Source: Strigamia acuminata
Lineage: Eukaryota; Arthropoda; Chilopoda; Geophilomorpha; Linotaeniidae
DNA length: 64,000 nucleotides
NCBI GenBank assembly: GCA_949358305.1
Contig: OX442315.1
Location: 4,092,001 to 4,156,000, forward strand
Reading direction: 5' to 3'
The position numbers and the translations under genes are program-made. Below, one piece after another: positions 10,825-20,900 of the stretch (its first letter is position 1; every line of letters starts with the position of its first letter). A model generated the notes under the pieces. It did no database searches and was not told the DNA's origin. It saw only the letters and a list, made by a program, of their open reading frames with translations.

Positions 10825-11829
10825 GGACCCCAATTTATCTCGAAAATTTGGGGTAAGTTTTGTGAGAAGTTCGGGATTGTGGCGTCACATACTTCGACCT
10901 ACAATCCCAGAACAAATCCCGTTGAGCAACTCAACAGGGACATTAAATATGCACTAAGCATATTCACTGACATCCACAATAGGTGGGATGAATACTTGAG
11001 GGAGATCGCGTTCAGCATACGAACAACAGTCTCAAGGACGAGAGATTTTTCTCCGGCCTACCTCAACTTCGCCCGAGAGCTACGAGTGCCTTGGGACCCA
11101 CGAGTGGCAGAATCGGTAAACGTGGTGGACCCTGAGAAACCACATGAGTACGTGTATAAATTGGAACAAACAATTTCAAACACATACAAGCATATGATGG
11201 CGCACATTTTTAACATGCGCGACCGCATTTTACAAGATAAAAGCGGTAGAAAATTTGTGAATTTCGAGATCAATGATTTGGTGTGGAAGGACACACACAT
11301 CCTCTCAAATGCAGCGAGAGGAATCACCGCCAGCTTGGCCGACAAAAGAGACGGTCCGTATGTGATCATCGACAAGCATGGCGGTAACGCGTATAAATTA
11401 CGTAAGCTCGAGGACAATACCGAGCATAAATCGATACAAGTACGAGAGTTAACTCCGTACATTCCGGAATTCCCGCAAGAAATGTGGGCCAAAGGCCAAG
11501 TCAAGTCTAAAACTGACGGCCAAATCGTCGATATGTTCGCTGGCGAGTCGGAAAAAGCACCGCCAAGTGACAACGAGGAGTATTTCGACGCCCCTTCACC
11601 TCCGGTAAACGAGATAGTTGAATCCGTTCCGGATCCAATTTTGGTCGGGGGGGAAACAGGAGAAACTCCTAAAACAAACACAAAAAACACAGATAAAAAA
11701 GAAAAGAATAATGAGGAGGTACAGACACAAAAAACAACAAAAAACGTCGTACCTGTCTCGACTCATCACCTGCGGCCTCGTAGAAGTAATCCGTTTATAA
11801 AAGACGGAAAGGTCGTAGGAAAGGAGTAG
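10825..11829 (+). pseudogene. Element A pol, second part: rest of integrase and C-terminal tail
   Basis: This continues the frame of 2-1390 after element B. It carries the catalytic Glu of the integrase in NPRTNPVEQLNRD, then the integrase C-terminal region (NDLVWKDTHILS ... GPYVIIDKHGGNAYKLRKL), and ends in an acidic then Lys/Thr-rich tail of about 110 residues. The similarly placed block in element D (DLVWKATHILS ... GGSAYALRKI) shows A and D are related gypsy lineages. An ATG at 10879 is internal and unlikely to be a real start. Confidence 0.88.
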
Positions 11830-12308
11830 AAAACGTTACGAGTCGATGGCGACGCTGAAAAACAAAAAAATTGATCGATCGACAGCGCTAGCCATCAAAA
11901 TCCGAGACTCTGAAAATTTCGCTAAGTCCAACAAAGCGGATATCGGTCGAATTCACGTCACAAGATGGCGTGGAAACGCGGGACCCGTAGCAAAATTATC
12001 GGCACGGGTCGGATACCGCGTGCAAAAGACCCCGTAGCAGCGATCGCGCACGGGTGTAGAAACAAAGGAGCCCCGTAGCGTAACATGCGCACGGGCTGTT
12101 GCGCACAAGTCATAAACACCTGGTTCTGGAGTAAAATTACCCAGAACCCACCACGATTGCCTCGTTTTCACCCGGACTTCCGCTAAATCAGCTGATCGTC
12201 GTCCGCACGTGATACACATCGAGTTTATTTTTAACCGAGTTTTTGATCCATTTTACGAGGAGTTTTAAGTTTTTTTATCGTGGTCTGACTGAACGCGCAA
12301 TCCTCACG
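11830..12308 (+). other. Spacer between element A pol and ORF3
   Basis: About 480 bp with no LTR termini, primer-binding site or convincing ORF. It holds the three phased hairpins at 11983-12095. The absence of LTR features is why pol and ORF3 are assigned to one element. Confidence 0.55.
11983..12095 (+). promoter_or_regulatory. Three phased bulged stem-loops after pol
   Basis: Units at 11984-12008, 12031-12054 and 12072-12095 each begin CCCGTAGC and end GCACGGG. Every stem pairs CCCGT and GC with a single bulged A, while the loop sequences differ. Conserved arms with unlike loops suggest selection on RNA structure. A role in export, splicing or translation of ORF3 is only a guess. Confidence 0.5.
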
Positions 12309-12404
12309 ATGGCTGAGGAAGGAGGGGACGAGGAAATGCTTGAAATCGAGCATCAAGCAGATGAAAATTGGGACCAGGATGTTAACGTAGTTCCACCCGA
12401 TCAG
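12309..12404 (+). CDS. Element A ORF3, predicted first exon (32 codons)
   Basis: ATG at 12309 in an acceptable context opens a short, very acidic segment beginning MAEEGGDEEMLEIEH. It ends at CAG followed by GTAGTA at 12405, a plausible 5' splice site. The frame is in phase 0 with the exon starting at 13185. Unspliced, it would stop after 46 codons at about 12449. The AT content rises sharply beyond the donor. The join is inference from splice-site-like sequence and frame agreement. Confidence 0.5.
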
Positions 12405-13184
12405 GTAGTAGTCGGTGTCGACGCACGAGATTTAGCTCCGTGCGGTTGAATTAAAGATACATTTGACTAATACTTGACATGAACGCTCTGCGTTCGAAAT
12501 AGTGTATAATTATTATACTAATATCCACGATCGCGAGAGCGATTGTATTTTCTCCTTATTGTTTGTTTTCAAAGAGGCGAGAGCAGACTTAATGTCGCCT
12601 CGCTCCTTGAAAATGACTCACGACAATTGACACGAACGAGACAAAGGAAACGAGCTTTCTTTTTATATTTCCAGGAATGGAACTAATTTATTGGGTAGAT
12701 TTTGGAATAATTTATAGAACGTTGTTTTCTATTTTTATTCGTTAAATTATTCGCGAATTTTTTCCGATGACACTAATTTATTTTAGATTCGTTTTTTAAC
12801 TCGACTTTAACTCCGAATTTTGGAGTTATTATTAGATAAATTTATTTTATGACAAGAACATTTATTTACATGTTCTAAAAAATGTCATTTGGAATTTTCG
12901 CGAACGATTTCGCGAGTTTATTTAATTTATTACACATTAATTTTAAAATATTAAATAATCCGAAGAGAATTTCCGGATTAAGATGCCTGATTCCGTCTCG
13001 TGGCTATCATTGGACGTGAGCCAGATGTGCCAAGAAGACTCTTTCTTCCTGACAAGGACGAATCGATGAACAGGAATCGGACTCGACGAACGGCCGCACG
13101 TTTTGGCAACGTTCCTCGAGCCCACCCTTATATATCTCCGTGTAATTGGCGATTTTATTAATTATTTTGTTTCCATCATTGCAG
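12405..13184 (+). other. Predicted intron in element A ORF3
   Basis: 780 bp, AT-rich for most of its length, starting GTAGTA and ending in a pyrimidine-rich tract with TGCAG at 13180-13184. Flanking coding sequence is GC-rich. A GC-richer patch at about 12985-13130 could be another exon, but its frames close quickly. Confidence 0.45.
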
Positions 13185-14354
13185 ATGGAGCTCCGAAACA
13201 CGTGGGGAGCGCTCAGCCCCGCATGCATAGTGCGAGCGGGCATTTATCGAGGCGTACTGCCCGATTTTCTGCGCCGCTGCTTTGGCGAAGATGCCAATCC
13301 ATATCGCATTCGCGTATTATTTTCGCGCGCCCTCGCCAAGCGATGGGTAAATGACTGCTCTCTCCTGGACGCATTTCCGGAGTCGGTTCGAGCTGTTGTC
13401 GCTGCAGAGTTAGCTCGCAGCGACGACCCAAAGTCGCCTATCTTCCACTCGGCCCTGTCGAGCCAATACTCCGGCAGGCCAGTGGAGGAGCATGTATTGT
13501 TCGCGTGGCAAGCAGCCGAGACCGAGGAGACCCGCGAAGAAGTGTATCAACACTACCGCCAGCAGCTAATCGACACTGCGCCGGCGGTTGCAGAGCGTAT
13601 CCTGCAAGACGACGGAATGAGCACCGCCGATATACACCTGTGGTGCGAGCAGATTCGGCAGGGAGAAGTTACGCCACAGTGGCGACCGAGAATGGGGATT
13701 CTCACGTCACAAGCCGAAATGTGGCAGTTGCATTATTTGGGAATTCTCGGCCCCAAATATAATTTCCCAAGGAAGCGCAAGCGCTCCAAGGGAACCGGGG
13801 GCAGCGAATCGCGCTCCCCGGGACGGTCGAAGAAACAGTGCGTCGAACGGCACTCGACCGTAAACGATGGAGCGGGAACGTCAGCGCAGCCACCGCGCGA
13901 CTCCGCGAATTACACCAGACCAAGGGTGTTTGTCAACCGTCAGATGAAAGACGGTAAAGAGACTCGAGAAGTCTGGATTTCGGGTGACGAAGAGCGAGTC
14001 TCTCGTCCCCGTGCCGGCAGACACCCGCTGACTCATCGTGAGCAGCGGAAACGAGACCGCAAAGAGCGGTATTTCGCTCGCTGCGAGGCGCGGGGAATTC
14101 CCCTTCCCGAACACGCTCTCAAAGCAATAGAAGCGAAGGAAGCGAGAGAGGCACGATCGAAGTCGAGTGGCAGATCTTCCGGGGAGCGTCGCGTCCTAGC
14201 GCCAGACACGCGGGACCTTCGCGAGATCATCACTCAGATGAAACGCAAGAAATTGTCGCGTTTCGACCCCGCGATGCAGTTCGCCCGCAAGATGGGCATC
14301 GTCGAGGATGGTACCGTGATTCCACACGAAGTGGCACGGTGGTTAAGCGAATAA
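13185..14354 (+). CDS. Element A ORF3a: unrecognised GC-rich protein in the position of env
   Basis: 389 codons from the predicted acceptor, starting MELRNTWGALSPACIVRAG. The open frame also extends left to 13146. It has an N-terminal helical, Trp-rich domain (about residues 1-190: RAGIYRG, VLFSRALAKRW, EEHVLFAWQAAE, IHLWCEQIRQGE, MWQLHYLGILGPKYN). A strongly basic Arg/Lys/Ser stretch follows (KRKRSKG), then a second basic helical part (HREQRKRDRKERYFARCEARGIPLPEHALKAIEAKEAREARS). I see no signal peptide, membrane span, furin site or zinc knuckle, so it does not look like an envelope or a usual Gag. It ends at TAA 14352-14354, with the frame open again immediately. I do not recognise the family. 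Confidence 0.65.
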   Translation: MELRNTWGALSPACIVRAGIYRGVLPDFLRRCFGEDANPYRIRVLFSRALAKRWVNDCSLLDAFPESVRAVVAAELARSDDPKSPIFHSALSSQYSGRPVEEHVLFAWQAAETEETREEVYQHYRQQLIDTAPAVAERILQDDGMSTADIHLWCEQIRQGEVTPQWRPRMGILTSQAEMWQLHYLGILGPKYNFPRKRKRSKGTGGSESRSPGRSKKQCVERHSTVNDGAGTSAQPPRDSANYTRPRVFVNRQMKDGKETREVWISGDEERVSRPRAGRHPLTHREQRKRDRKERYFARCEARGIPLPEHALKAIEAKEAREARSKSSGRSSGERRVLAPDTRDLREIITQMKRKKLSRFDPAMQFARKMGIVEDGTVIPHEVARWLSE

Positions 14355-16013
14355 GTGAATTCGCGACCTACGGCCGTCGTTCCACCGACGAGTTCTGTAA
14401 GCCAGCTCCCGGCACTCCAAGTCACGCCGACTGGAGTGCAAGCGACGCTGCCACCGCCAGCACAACAGTCTTTGACGTTGCTGTTGCCGACGCAGTCATC
14501 AACGTCGCAACCGTTGCCGGCACAGCAGTCACTGACGCTGCCGCCGCCAACGCAGCCTCCGCCGCCGCCGCCGCCGATGCCGGGTTCGAGCACTACGCCG
14601 GACTTGGCCGTCGACGACTCTGTAATGCTGCCCGTGCACCAGAGCATTGCGCGGGAATGCCATAACGCCCGATTCGGAGAATATTACCCGAGCAAGGCGA
14701 GACACGACCGCACAGCGATGTGGTATGAACAGCGTGATGAAAACGCGAGGCTAGCGCGAGAAGCAGCCAATCCATCGATTGAAGAGCTCTTAGCCTTCTC
14801 GTTTGTGATGGAGGACCCGAGAGCCGCCGCCGCTGCTTTGCAGGGCACCGACGTCACGCAGCGTCATTTTATCGAGTGGGGGATCTCGATGATGCAACAC
14901 CACTTGCGTGCGTTCGCTGCAGATCCTGATCGCAGCAACCCTGTAAATCGGCGCAGTCTACAGCTGGCTTTGACAAAAATCATGGTCCAGTTATTGACCC
15001 CCTCGCTCTTTGGGGTCGGACGACAGGCGATGGCCTGTTGGTCCGTAGTAGACAGAGAGGGTGTGCAGATACCTCGCGCACTCGTTGGGGAATGGAGCGC
15101 CATTCTCCCCAACCCGGCGATGACTCGCTTCGAGCTGACCCGGGACGTGGTGAACCCCGAATGGGAGGGGTATAAGTTGCGGAGCATGGCCTTCCGCCAC
15201 GCCGTTACCACGTGGGAGCCAACACCGTCAGCGCAGTCACACGCAATGATGGTCACGAGTGAGGAGCCGATGGAGAGCGACACCGCCTCTTCGGCTGCTT
15301 CACGTGGAGCCCCAACTCCACCACCGCCGCCGCCACCGATGCCACCAGCGGCGACACCACAGACACCCGTCCTATCAAATGTGGCGGGTAAGCCGAGACG
15401 CCTGCTGTGCCGGACACCGCCAACGATGTCCGCCGCTCGCCAGAGCCTGACGCCTCCCGCAGCCCAAGAAGCGCGGGAAGAGACGGTCAAGCAGGCGGTA
15501 GTTCCGAAGAGCGCCAAGCCAGCGAAAGCGGCGAAGCCTCAGACGAACTATTACGAGAAGTTGTGTGACGAGTTCTCTCAGCTGTCGATGACGACAGCGA
15601 CGCGGAAGTTCATTCTCGCCCAGAGAGACAAAGGGAAATCGGTATTTGTTTGGCTACACAACCAGGTGCGCCAGACCACCGATTTGATCCTCCATCAGCG
15701 TTTGCTGAGGGCCCATCGTGCACCCCGAACAGCCGCGGAGGCGAACGCGATCCGGCACACCAATTCCGGGTTTTCGGCGTTCATTCCGCGGGTTTGGCTG
15801 CATGAGAGGAGACGTGCCCCGTACGAGCCAGCCGGCGGCCACGAATTGTGCTTTATTTCCGAGCACGAGGACCCCCGCGACCAGTCTTCAGCCTTGGTTG
15901 GAGATCTGGTTTTGCCGCCCGGCGTTGTGCCGCCCGGCGCTGAGCCGCCCGTCCCTGGAGTGAGTTTCGCCCAGGCGATGGATCCAGCGTCGGGTCCCAG
16001 CAAGAAGGATTGA
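14355..16013 (+). CDS. Element A ORF3b: in-frame continuation of ORF3a after one stop codon, unrecognised
   Basis: 552 codons in the same frame as ORF3a, separated only by TAA. The first codon after it is GTG, and no ATG occurs for about 70 codons, so separate initiation is unlikely. Readthrough, or a recent nonsense mutation in a once single protein of about 970 residues, fits better. It starts with a proline-rich low-complexity region containing repeated PAQQSLTL and a run of Pro. A helical domain follows (IEELLAFSFVMEDPRAAAAAL ... LTPSLFGVGRQAMACWSVVDREG ... WEGYKLRSMAFRHAVTTWEP), then a second Pro-rich linker and a C-terminal domain (NYYEKLCDEFSQLSMTTATRKF ... FIPRVWLHERRRAPYEPAG). It ends 33 bp before the LTR. 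Confidence 0.6.
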   Translation: MNSRPTAVVPPTSSVSQLPALQVTPTGVQATLPPPAQQSLTLLLPTQSSTSQPLPAQQSLTLPPPTQPPPPPPPMPGSSTTPDLAVDDSVMLPVHQSIARECHNARFGEYYPSKARHDRTAMWYEQRDENARLAREAANPSIEELLAFSFVMEDPRAAAAALQGTDVTQRHFIEWGISMMQHHLRAFAADPDRSNPVNRRSLQLALTKIMVQLLTPSLFGVGRQAMACWSVVDREGVQIPRALVGEWSAILPNPAMTRFELTRDVVNPEWEGYKLRSMAFRHAVTTWEPTPSAQSHAMMVTSEEPMESDTASSAASRGAPTPPPPPPPMPPAATPQTPVLSNVAGKPRRLLCRTPPTMSAARQSLTPPAAQEAREETVKQAVVPKSAKPAKAAKPQTNYYEKLCDEFSQLSMTTATRKFILAQRDKGKSVFVWLHNQVRQTTDLILHQRLLRAHRAPRTAAEANAIRHTNSGFSAFIPRVWLHERRRAPYEPAGGHELCFISEHEDPRDQSSALVGDLVLPPGVVPPGAEPPVPGVSFAQAMDPASGPSKKD

Positions 16014-16033
16014 TCGCTCCGAACACGCGCGGT

Positions 16034-16046
16034 CAGAGCTGGGAGG
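16034..16046 (+). other. Polypurine tract of element A
   Basis: A purine-rich stretch containing GAGCTGGGAGG stands directly before TGTTTTGACCC, the start of the 3' LTR. Confidence 0.5.
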
Positions 16047-16247
16047 TGTTTTGACCCGACTGGGGTGGGGCACGAAGAGTTTCTCTCGTGGCCTACATAC
16101 GGGTAAAGAGGGGGAGTCGCACGCGCGCCTCCCTTCCCTCAGAGCATTGACATCCAGTCAATGGACGGGCGTCTGCCCTGGGGGAGTGGGGGAGATTCGT
16201 CTTCTCCACTATTGGGTGGCTTTAGTCACCTGTCACCCCCCGCTTTG
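16047..16247 (+). repeat. Element A 3' LTR, first part (split by copia)
   Basis: It starts TGTTTTGACCCGACTG and matches, in reverse complement, the right end of the solo LTR at 48772-49787. It is interrupted by element C after CTTTG (16243-16247). The rest resumes at 23162. Confidence 0.85.
16243..16247. repeat. Target site duplication CTTTG, left copy (element C)
   Basis: It recurs at 23157-23161. The uninterrupted solo LTR has the corresponding GCTTTGTGCAAAGG, confirming the empty site. Confidence 0.85.
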
Positions 16248-16710
16248 TATTGATATGTAAAGTTTAGGGACAAGTGTTGTCACAGTCAGTTCCGATTTAC
16301 GATGGAGAGATTACTTCGTGCGTTTCCGAATTAGCGCGATTGTTACGCGATTAGTTTATCATTGTATTATGTCCCGGAATTGCAGATCAGTTGTTATTGC
16401 TTTTTATCTAATGCGTGTTTCGTTACCACAACTGATTTACCTTTATATAATGATTTGTCTAATTGTCGTCTGCTCTTATGAGCATTTTGTATTAAGAACT
16501 TGTTCTGTTTTAAGTTGTTTATGTTTAAACATTGTACAGGACAAATCGAATTGAATACAATAGTGATTTGTCCTTCTTATAGTTTGTGAGGTCAAATAAC
16601 CTCAAACCGTGTATACTGTATTGCTTATGTTTTTCCACTGCATTAAAGATGGCGGCACAATTTGTGCTAGTAATGCAAAACCTTGAAAGTTGCTTCAACT
16701 CAGGCCAACA
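16248..16710 (+). repeat. Element C 5' LTR
   Basis: 463 bp. It lacks the 17-bp block found at 23132-23148 in the 3' LTR. The boundary was set by the TSD and by shared GGCCAACA at both LTR ends. Confidence 0.9.
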
Positions 16711-16711
16711 G

Positions 16712-16723
16712 TGGTAGCAGAGG
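16712..16723 (+). other. Primer-binding site of element C, initiator tRNA-Met
   Basis: TGGTAGCAGAGG is complementary to the 3' end of metazoan initiator tRNA-Met (CCTCTGCTA plus CCA), one base after the LTR. Confidence 0.75.
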
Positions 16724-17923
16724 CATGCGTTTTTGGTGAGTGCCTGTCGATTTAAAGCAATTCTCGGCGATTTTTCGGCGATTTTCCACGTCGCGGACGG
16801 CCACGACGCACGGAAAACGGAGGCGGGGCGACACGGAACGTTTCCCGCACGTCGCCGAGTAGCGCAGCCAACATCGGGGGTCGGCGAAGTCGAAATTATT
16901 CGTTTTTCGACGATTTTGAGCGGTTTTCAGCGTGGAGCGGCCAGCGTTTTCATCATTAGCGGTGAGGACAAGATATTTTCGTTAAAATATCCGGCATTTA
17001 GCAGGAGGAAACTGCTAAAACCACACGGAACTGTTTTTCCCAACCTGGATCACATTTTCGGGAATCCAAGATGGCGCCGACCAGGTGTTAAGTGTTTTGG
17101 CTGTTTCCAGCATCGTTTTTCAGCGGTTTTTGGATTCTACGAGCGTTTTCAAGTAACTGTATTTATTATTTACACCAGTGTGAGGTGTTTTGCGTGCATT
17201 AGCACTAATTTATCGGCGGAGTTCGTCGATTTTGTGCATTTTTCGCCAGATACGAGTGCGGCGGCGATCATCGCAAATATTTCGCATCACGAACGATCAA
17301 CGTTCACCACGTACGTCTCGAACGACGTACCGACGTTGGAGAACCCGTGCGTACGGAATACGCACGTGCATTCGACATTGAAGAACCGCAATTTTGCAAT
17401 ACGGCAATTGCGAAGGCGCGGACGTGCGCGAAGTGTGCGAGGTTATTATTGCCGCACACACACAGGTTAGCACCCCGGTGTGCGCCTGTGCTCCGAGGGA
17501 GCTCCAAGCAGCCAGCGTTGGACTTGCGACGATTCCTCCCGCAATTCACACATCAACTTGCCATCTTAACATCTTAAAAGTGTTTTTTTTTTTTTTTTTT
17601 TTTTTTTTTGGGTTGTCGTGAAACTCTGTATAATATTAAGGTTTTGTTTGGGCCCTTTAATATATTCGGCACCCTTTAGGCATTCGCCTAGTGTCGTCTT
17701 ATTTTCGGCTAGGCTTGCTCGAAGCAAGGGGATTTTCCCGCGACCCCAGGTGTGTCGGTCGGAGGTCCTTGTAGCGACTAGTCGGAGAAGTTGTGCTCAC
17801 TTATTGAGCTGTACCCCGGGTGGAATTGCATTATTTTTCGCCTAATTTTTGGTGGGTTAAGTGTTATATTTTGCAAGTGTTGTGATTCTAAGTGATTTTG
17901 TGTATTGTGCTACGCATCGCATC
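16724..17923 (+). other. Untranslated leader of element C
   Basis: 1.2 kb, GC-richer than the surrounding elements. It has a strong splice-donor-like GGTGAGTG at 16735 just after the primer-binding site and a run of about 27 T at 17583-17609. A frame open over 16733-17470 has no ATG and no recognisable domain, so I leave it uncalled. Confidence 0.55.
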
Positions 17924-20900
17924 ATGGCTAGTGAAAGTATGGAAGATTTTTCCAAGCCATTTAATGCAAACATTCGCAAATTAGACGGCGCAAATTATGA
18001 GTCTTGGGCCGTTGACATGCAGCTTTACTTAGAGCACCAAGGAGTTTGGGCTCACGTAATTGGAACCGAGCCAGCGTTGGCCGCAACGGCCTCCCCGAAG
18101 GAGAAGCGTGATTTCCAGGCACGAGAATCCCGTGCACGTTCCTCCATTTGTCTCGGCTGCACAGAAGCGCAGAAAGGGGTTGCTGTCGCAAATAAAACAG
18201 CAAAAGAAGCGTGGGACGCATTAAAAACTGCGTACCAACCGACCACGATGGCGCGACAAGCCAGGCTACGCCGGGAGTTTTTACAGCTCCAAATGCTTCC
18301 AGGGGACGACATGGTCGTGTTCACTTCTAGGGTGGACAGGAAGGCGATAGAGTTAAAGGACGTGGATATTACTTTAACGGAAAAGGAAATCGCGTTCCAA
18401 TATTTGGATTTCCTCGGGCCTGAATACGAGGCATTAAAATCCATTGTGTACCACTGGGACAAGGCCGACTTCACAGTGGCCAAAGTTAAAGAAAGGCTCC
18501 TTGCTGAGTACAACAGGACTCATGGTGGAACTGCGCCAGGAGACGCATCTGCATCTGGTGCTTATGCGACGAATCCGCAAAAGCCGCAGCAAAAAGGAGT
18601 TGTTTGCTATAACTGCGGCGGAAAAGGCCACTTTTCGCGCGACTGCCCCTCTTCAAAGCAGGGCTTTGTGATTGTGCCGAGCAAGTCTGCATCGAATGTT
18701 TCCCAGTCTCGTGGCCGCGGCAAAGGCCGAGGGCGTGCACGAGGAAAGAAAGCTAACGTCAGCTCTTCGGAGGAACTTGAAGGATTTTATACATCACTTC
18801 AACAGACCATCGGACAATCAACGACAACCGTGTCTTCATTTGTTACATCATCGGGGGTGCAAGACATGGCTTGGTATGTGGACACTGGCGCCACCGACCA
18901 CTTTACTTTCACCAAACACGGTTTCGTGAATTACAAGCCCCTTTCTAATTATTCAGTGCGATTGGGTGAGGGTTCATCCAAAATTGACGGGGTGGGAGAT
19001 ATTAAATTGGAATCGAAAGATAAATCTCAAGGGCACCCATTCATATTAAGGAATGTGTTTTACGCACCTAATTTCACTAAGAATTTGATTTCCCTCGGTC
19101 GCACTGATGAGGCTGGGTATGTAACCCGTGTTGGTGAAGGAAAGATGGTCATTTTCAAACAACGGATTACAGAACCAATACTGACAGCCATGCGTCAGTC
19201 GGACAGAATGTACAAGAGTTCTTGTCAGATTGCGGTTCCTTCTGTAAATGCAAGTGCAATTCCGACGCATGCGGAAGCACCTGGCATAAGTAATCCGATT
19301 ACTAATACATTGAATGTTACTGAAAGTGTTAATGTTGTTAAGAATAGCGTATCTAACCCTAACTCGAGTGAATGCGTAACGCAGGCGAGCGAAATTACGA
19401 AACCGTCTTACAGTGAAGTGTTGAACACATCAAAAGGCAAGAAGGGCATTAAAACTCCAGAGAAAATCGTTTCTAGCGCAACTGATGCGAGTGCGCTTCC
19501 GGCCAGCGGAATTAACGGGGTTAAGTCTGATGGGAAAGCGGATAAAGCTTTAGATATTAGTTACTGGCATGGCCGGATGGCACATTTACACACAAAGGGC
19601 ATTGTTGACATGGAAAAGTCAACAGATATTTTTGGAGTGAAATTGTCTAATAAAGACATGGACCAGTGTGACGCGTGCATGAAAGCCAAAAAGACACGTG
19701 CTGGATTTCCTCCAATTGGACAAATTTTGACCAAAGGCATATTGGACCTTGTACATATGGATGTTTGGGGAGCAAGCCAAACTAAAACCCTTGGGGGTGG
19801 GAGTTATTTCCTACTTATAGTGGACGATTGTTCACGCTTTATGTGGATATACATCATGAAAAAGAAAAGTGATGTATTAGGGATTTTTAAGATTTGGCAA
19901 AGAGAGATTGAACGCTCCACATCTAAAAAGGTCAAAACAATACGAACTGATAAAGGGGGCGAATTTGTATCCAAGGAATGGGAAGATTATGCCCAACAAG
20001 AAGGAATTAAATGCGAGCGGACGAATGCCTATTCGCCCGAAATGAATTCTGTCGCAGAGCGGGCGAACCGCTTAATCTTAGAGGGGGTGAGAGCGATGTT
20101 AATTGAGTCTGAACTTCCCAAGAGATTGTGGGGAGAGTTAGCAGTAACCCTCGTTTATGTTAAGAACTTATACCCACATCCGAAATTGAACAATCGTTCC
20201 CCCTATAATGTATTTTATAACAAAAGGGCTTCAGTTAGGCATTTAAGATGCATTGGATCAAAATGTTATACACATATCCCTGCCCAACAACGCCATAGCA
20301 AATTGGAACCAAGAGCTTGGGTCGGAGCCCTTGTAGGTTATTGTACTGACACAAAGGGATATCGCATATGGGACCCAACACGTAATAAGATTTTTGGGTC
20401 AAAACACGTGACTATTAACGAAAATGAATATTGGCATGAAAAGGGGAGTGGCGTTTCGAAAAAGGGAAAGGAACAGACACAAAGTTTTGAATACTTTAAT
20501 GGGAGTGACTTGGGACTTGAGTCAGACGAAGAAACCCCAACTCCTGTGAGCTTGGCACCCGTTCATGTCCCTGTTCCAAAGCCAAGCCAACCTTTACCAG
20601 GTCAAAGTCCCCCAATTCAGGGTTTACCTGTTCAACAAGTCGTGCCACCTGTTGTAAAGCCGCTTCCACCAGCTGTGGATTTGACACTTGGTAAAACCCC
20701 ATTACCGACAACCCCTAAACCCCTGGTTTTTAAGAGACCAAAACTGATTGAATTTACTGGAGAACCAACTGACGAAGTCAGTGATGATGAAGAGGTTTTC
20801 CAAGAAGCACTGTTAGCTTCTCCAAACGTAAGAGGGGGTCAAGAGGCTGTAGCAGTTGGGGGTGTTCCTTTGTTGAAATTGAATATGAATGATTGGGATA

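Noticed and set aside
10879-11829. An independent 316-aa gene starting at 10879
   Set aside because: It is the in-frame continuation of element A integrase; the ATG is internal and the frame is open back to the element B junction.
13146-16013. ORF3a/b as the gag of a separate retrotransposon
   Set aside because: No LTR end, primer-binding site or TSD lies between 11829 and 12309, and the only LTR nearby is downstream. There is also no zinc knuckle or capsid-like signature.
13185-16013. ORF3 as a retroviral-type envelope
   Set aside because: No signal peptide, transmembrane segment, cleavage site or Cys pattern is visible. The protein is Arg- and Pro-rich.
16251-16702. Copia LTR bounded by TGATATG and CAACTCA
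   Set aside because: These limits leave no target duplication. Extending to TATTG...GGCCAACA gives matching 5-bp TSDs and puts the PBS one base from the LTR.
16733-17470. 245-codon ORF in the copia leader
   Set aside because: It has no ATG, begins in a splice-donor-like context and shows no domain; likely chance openness in GC-rich sequence.
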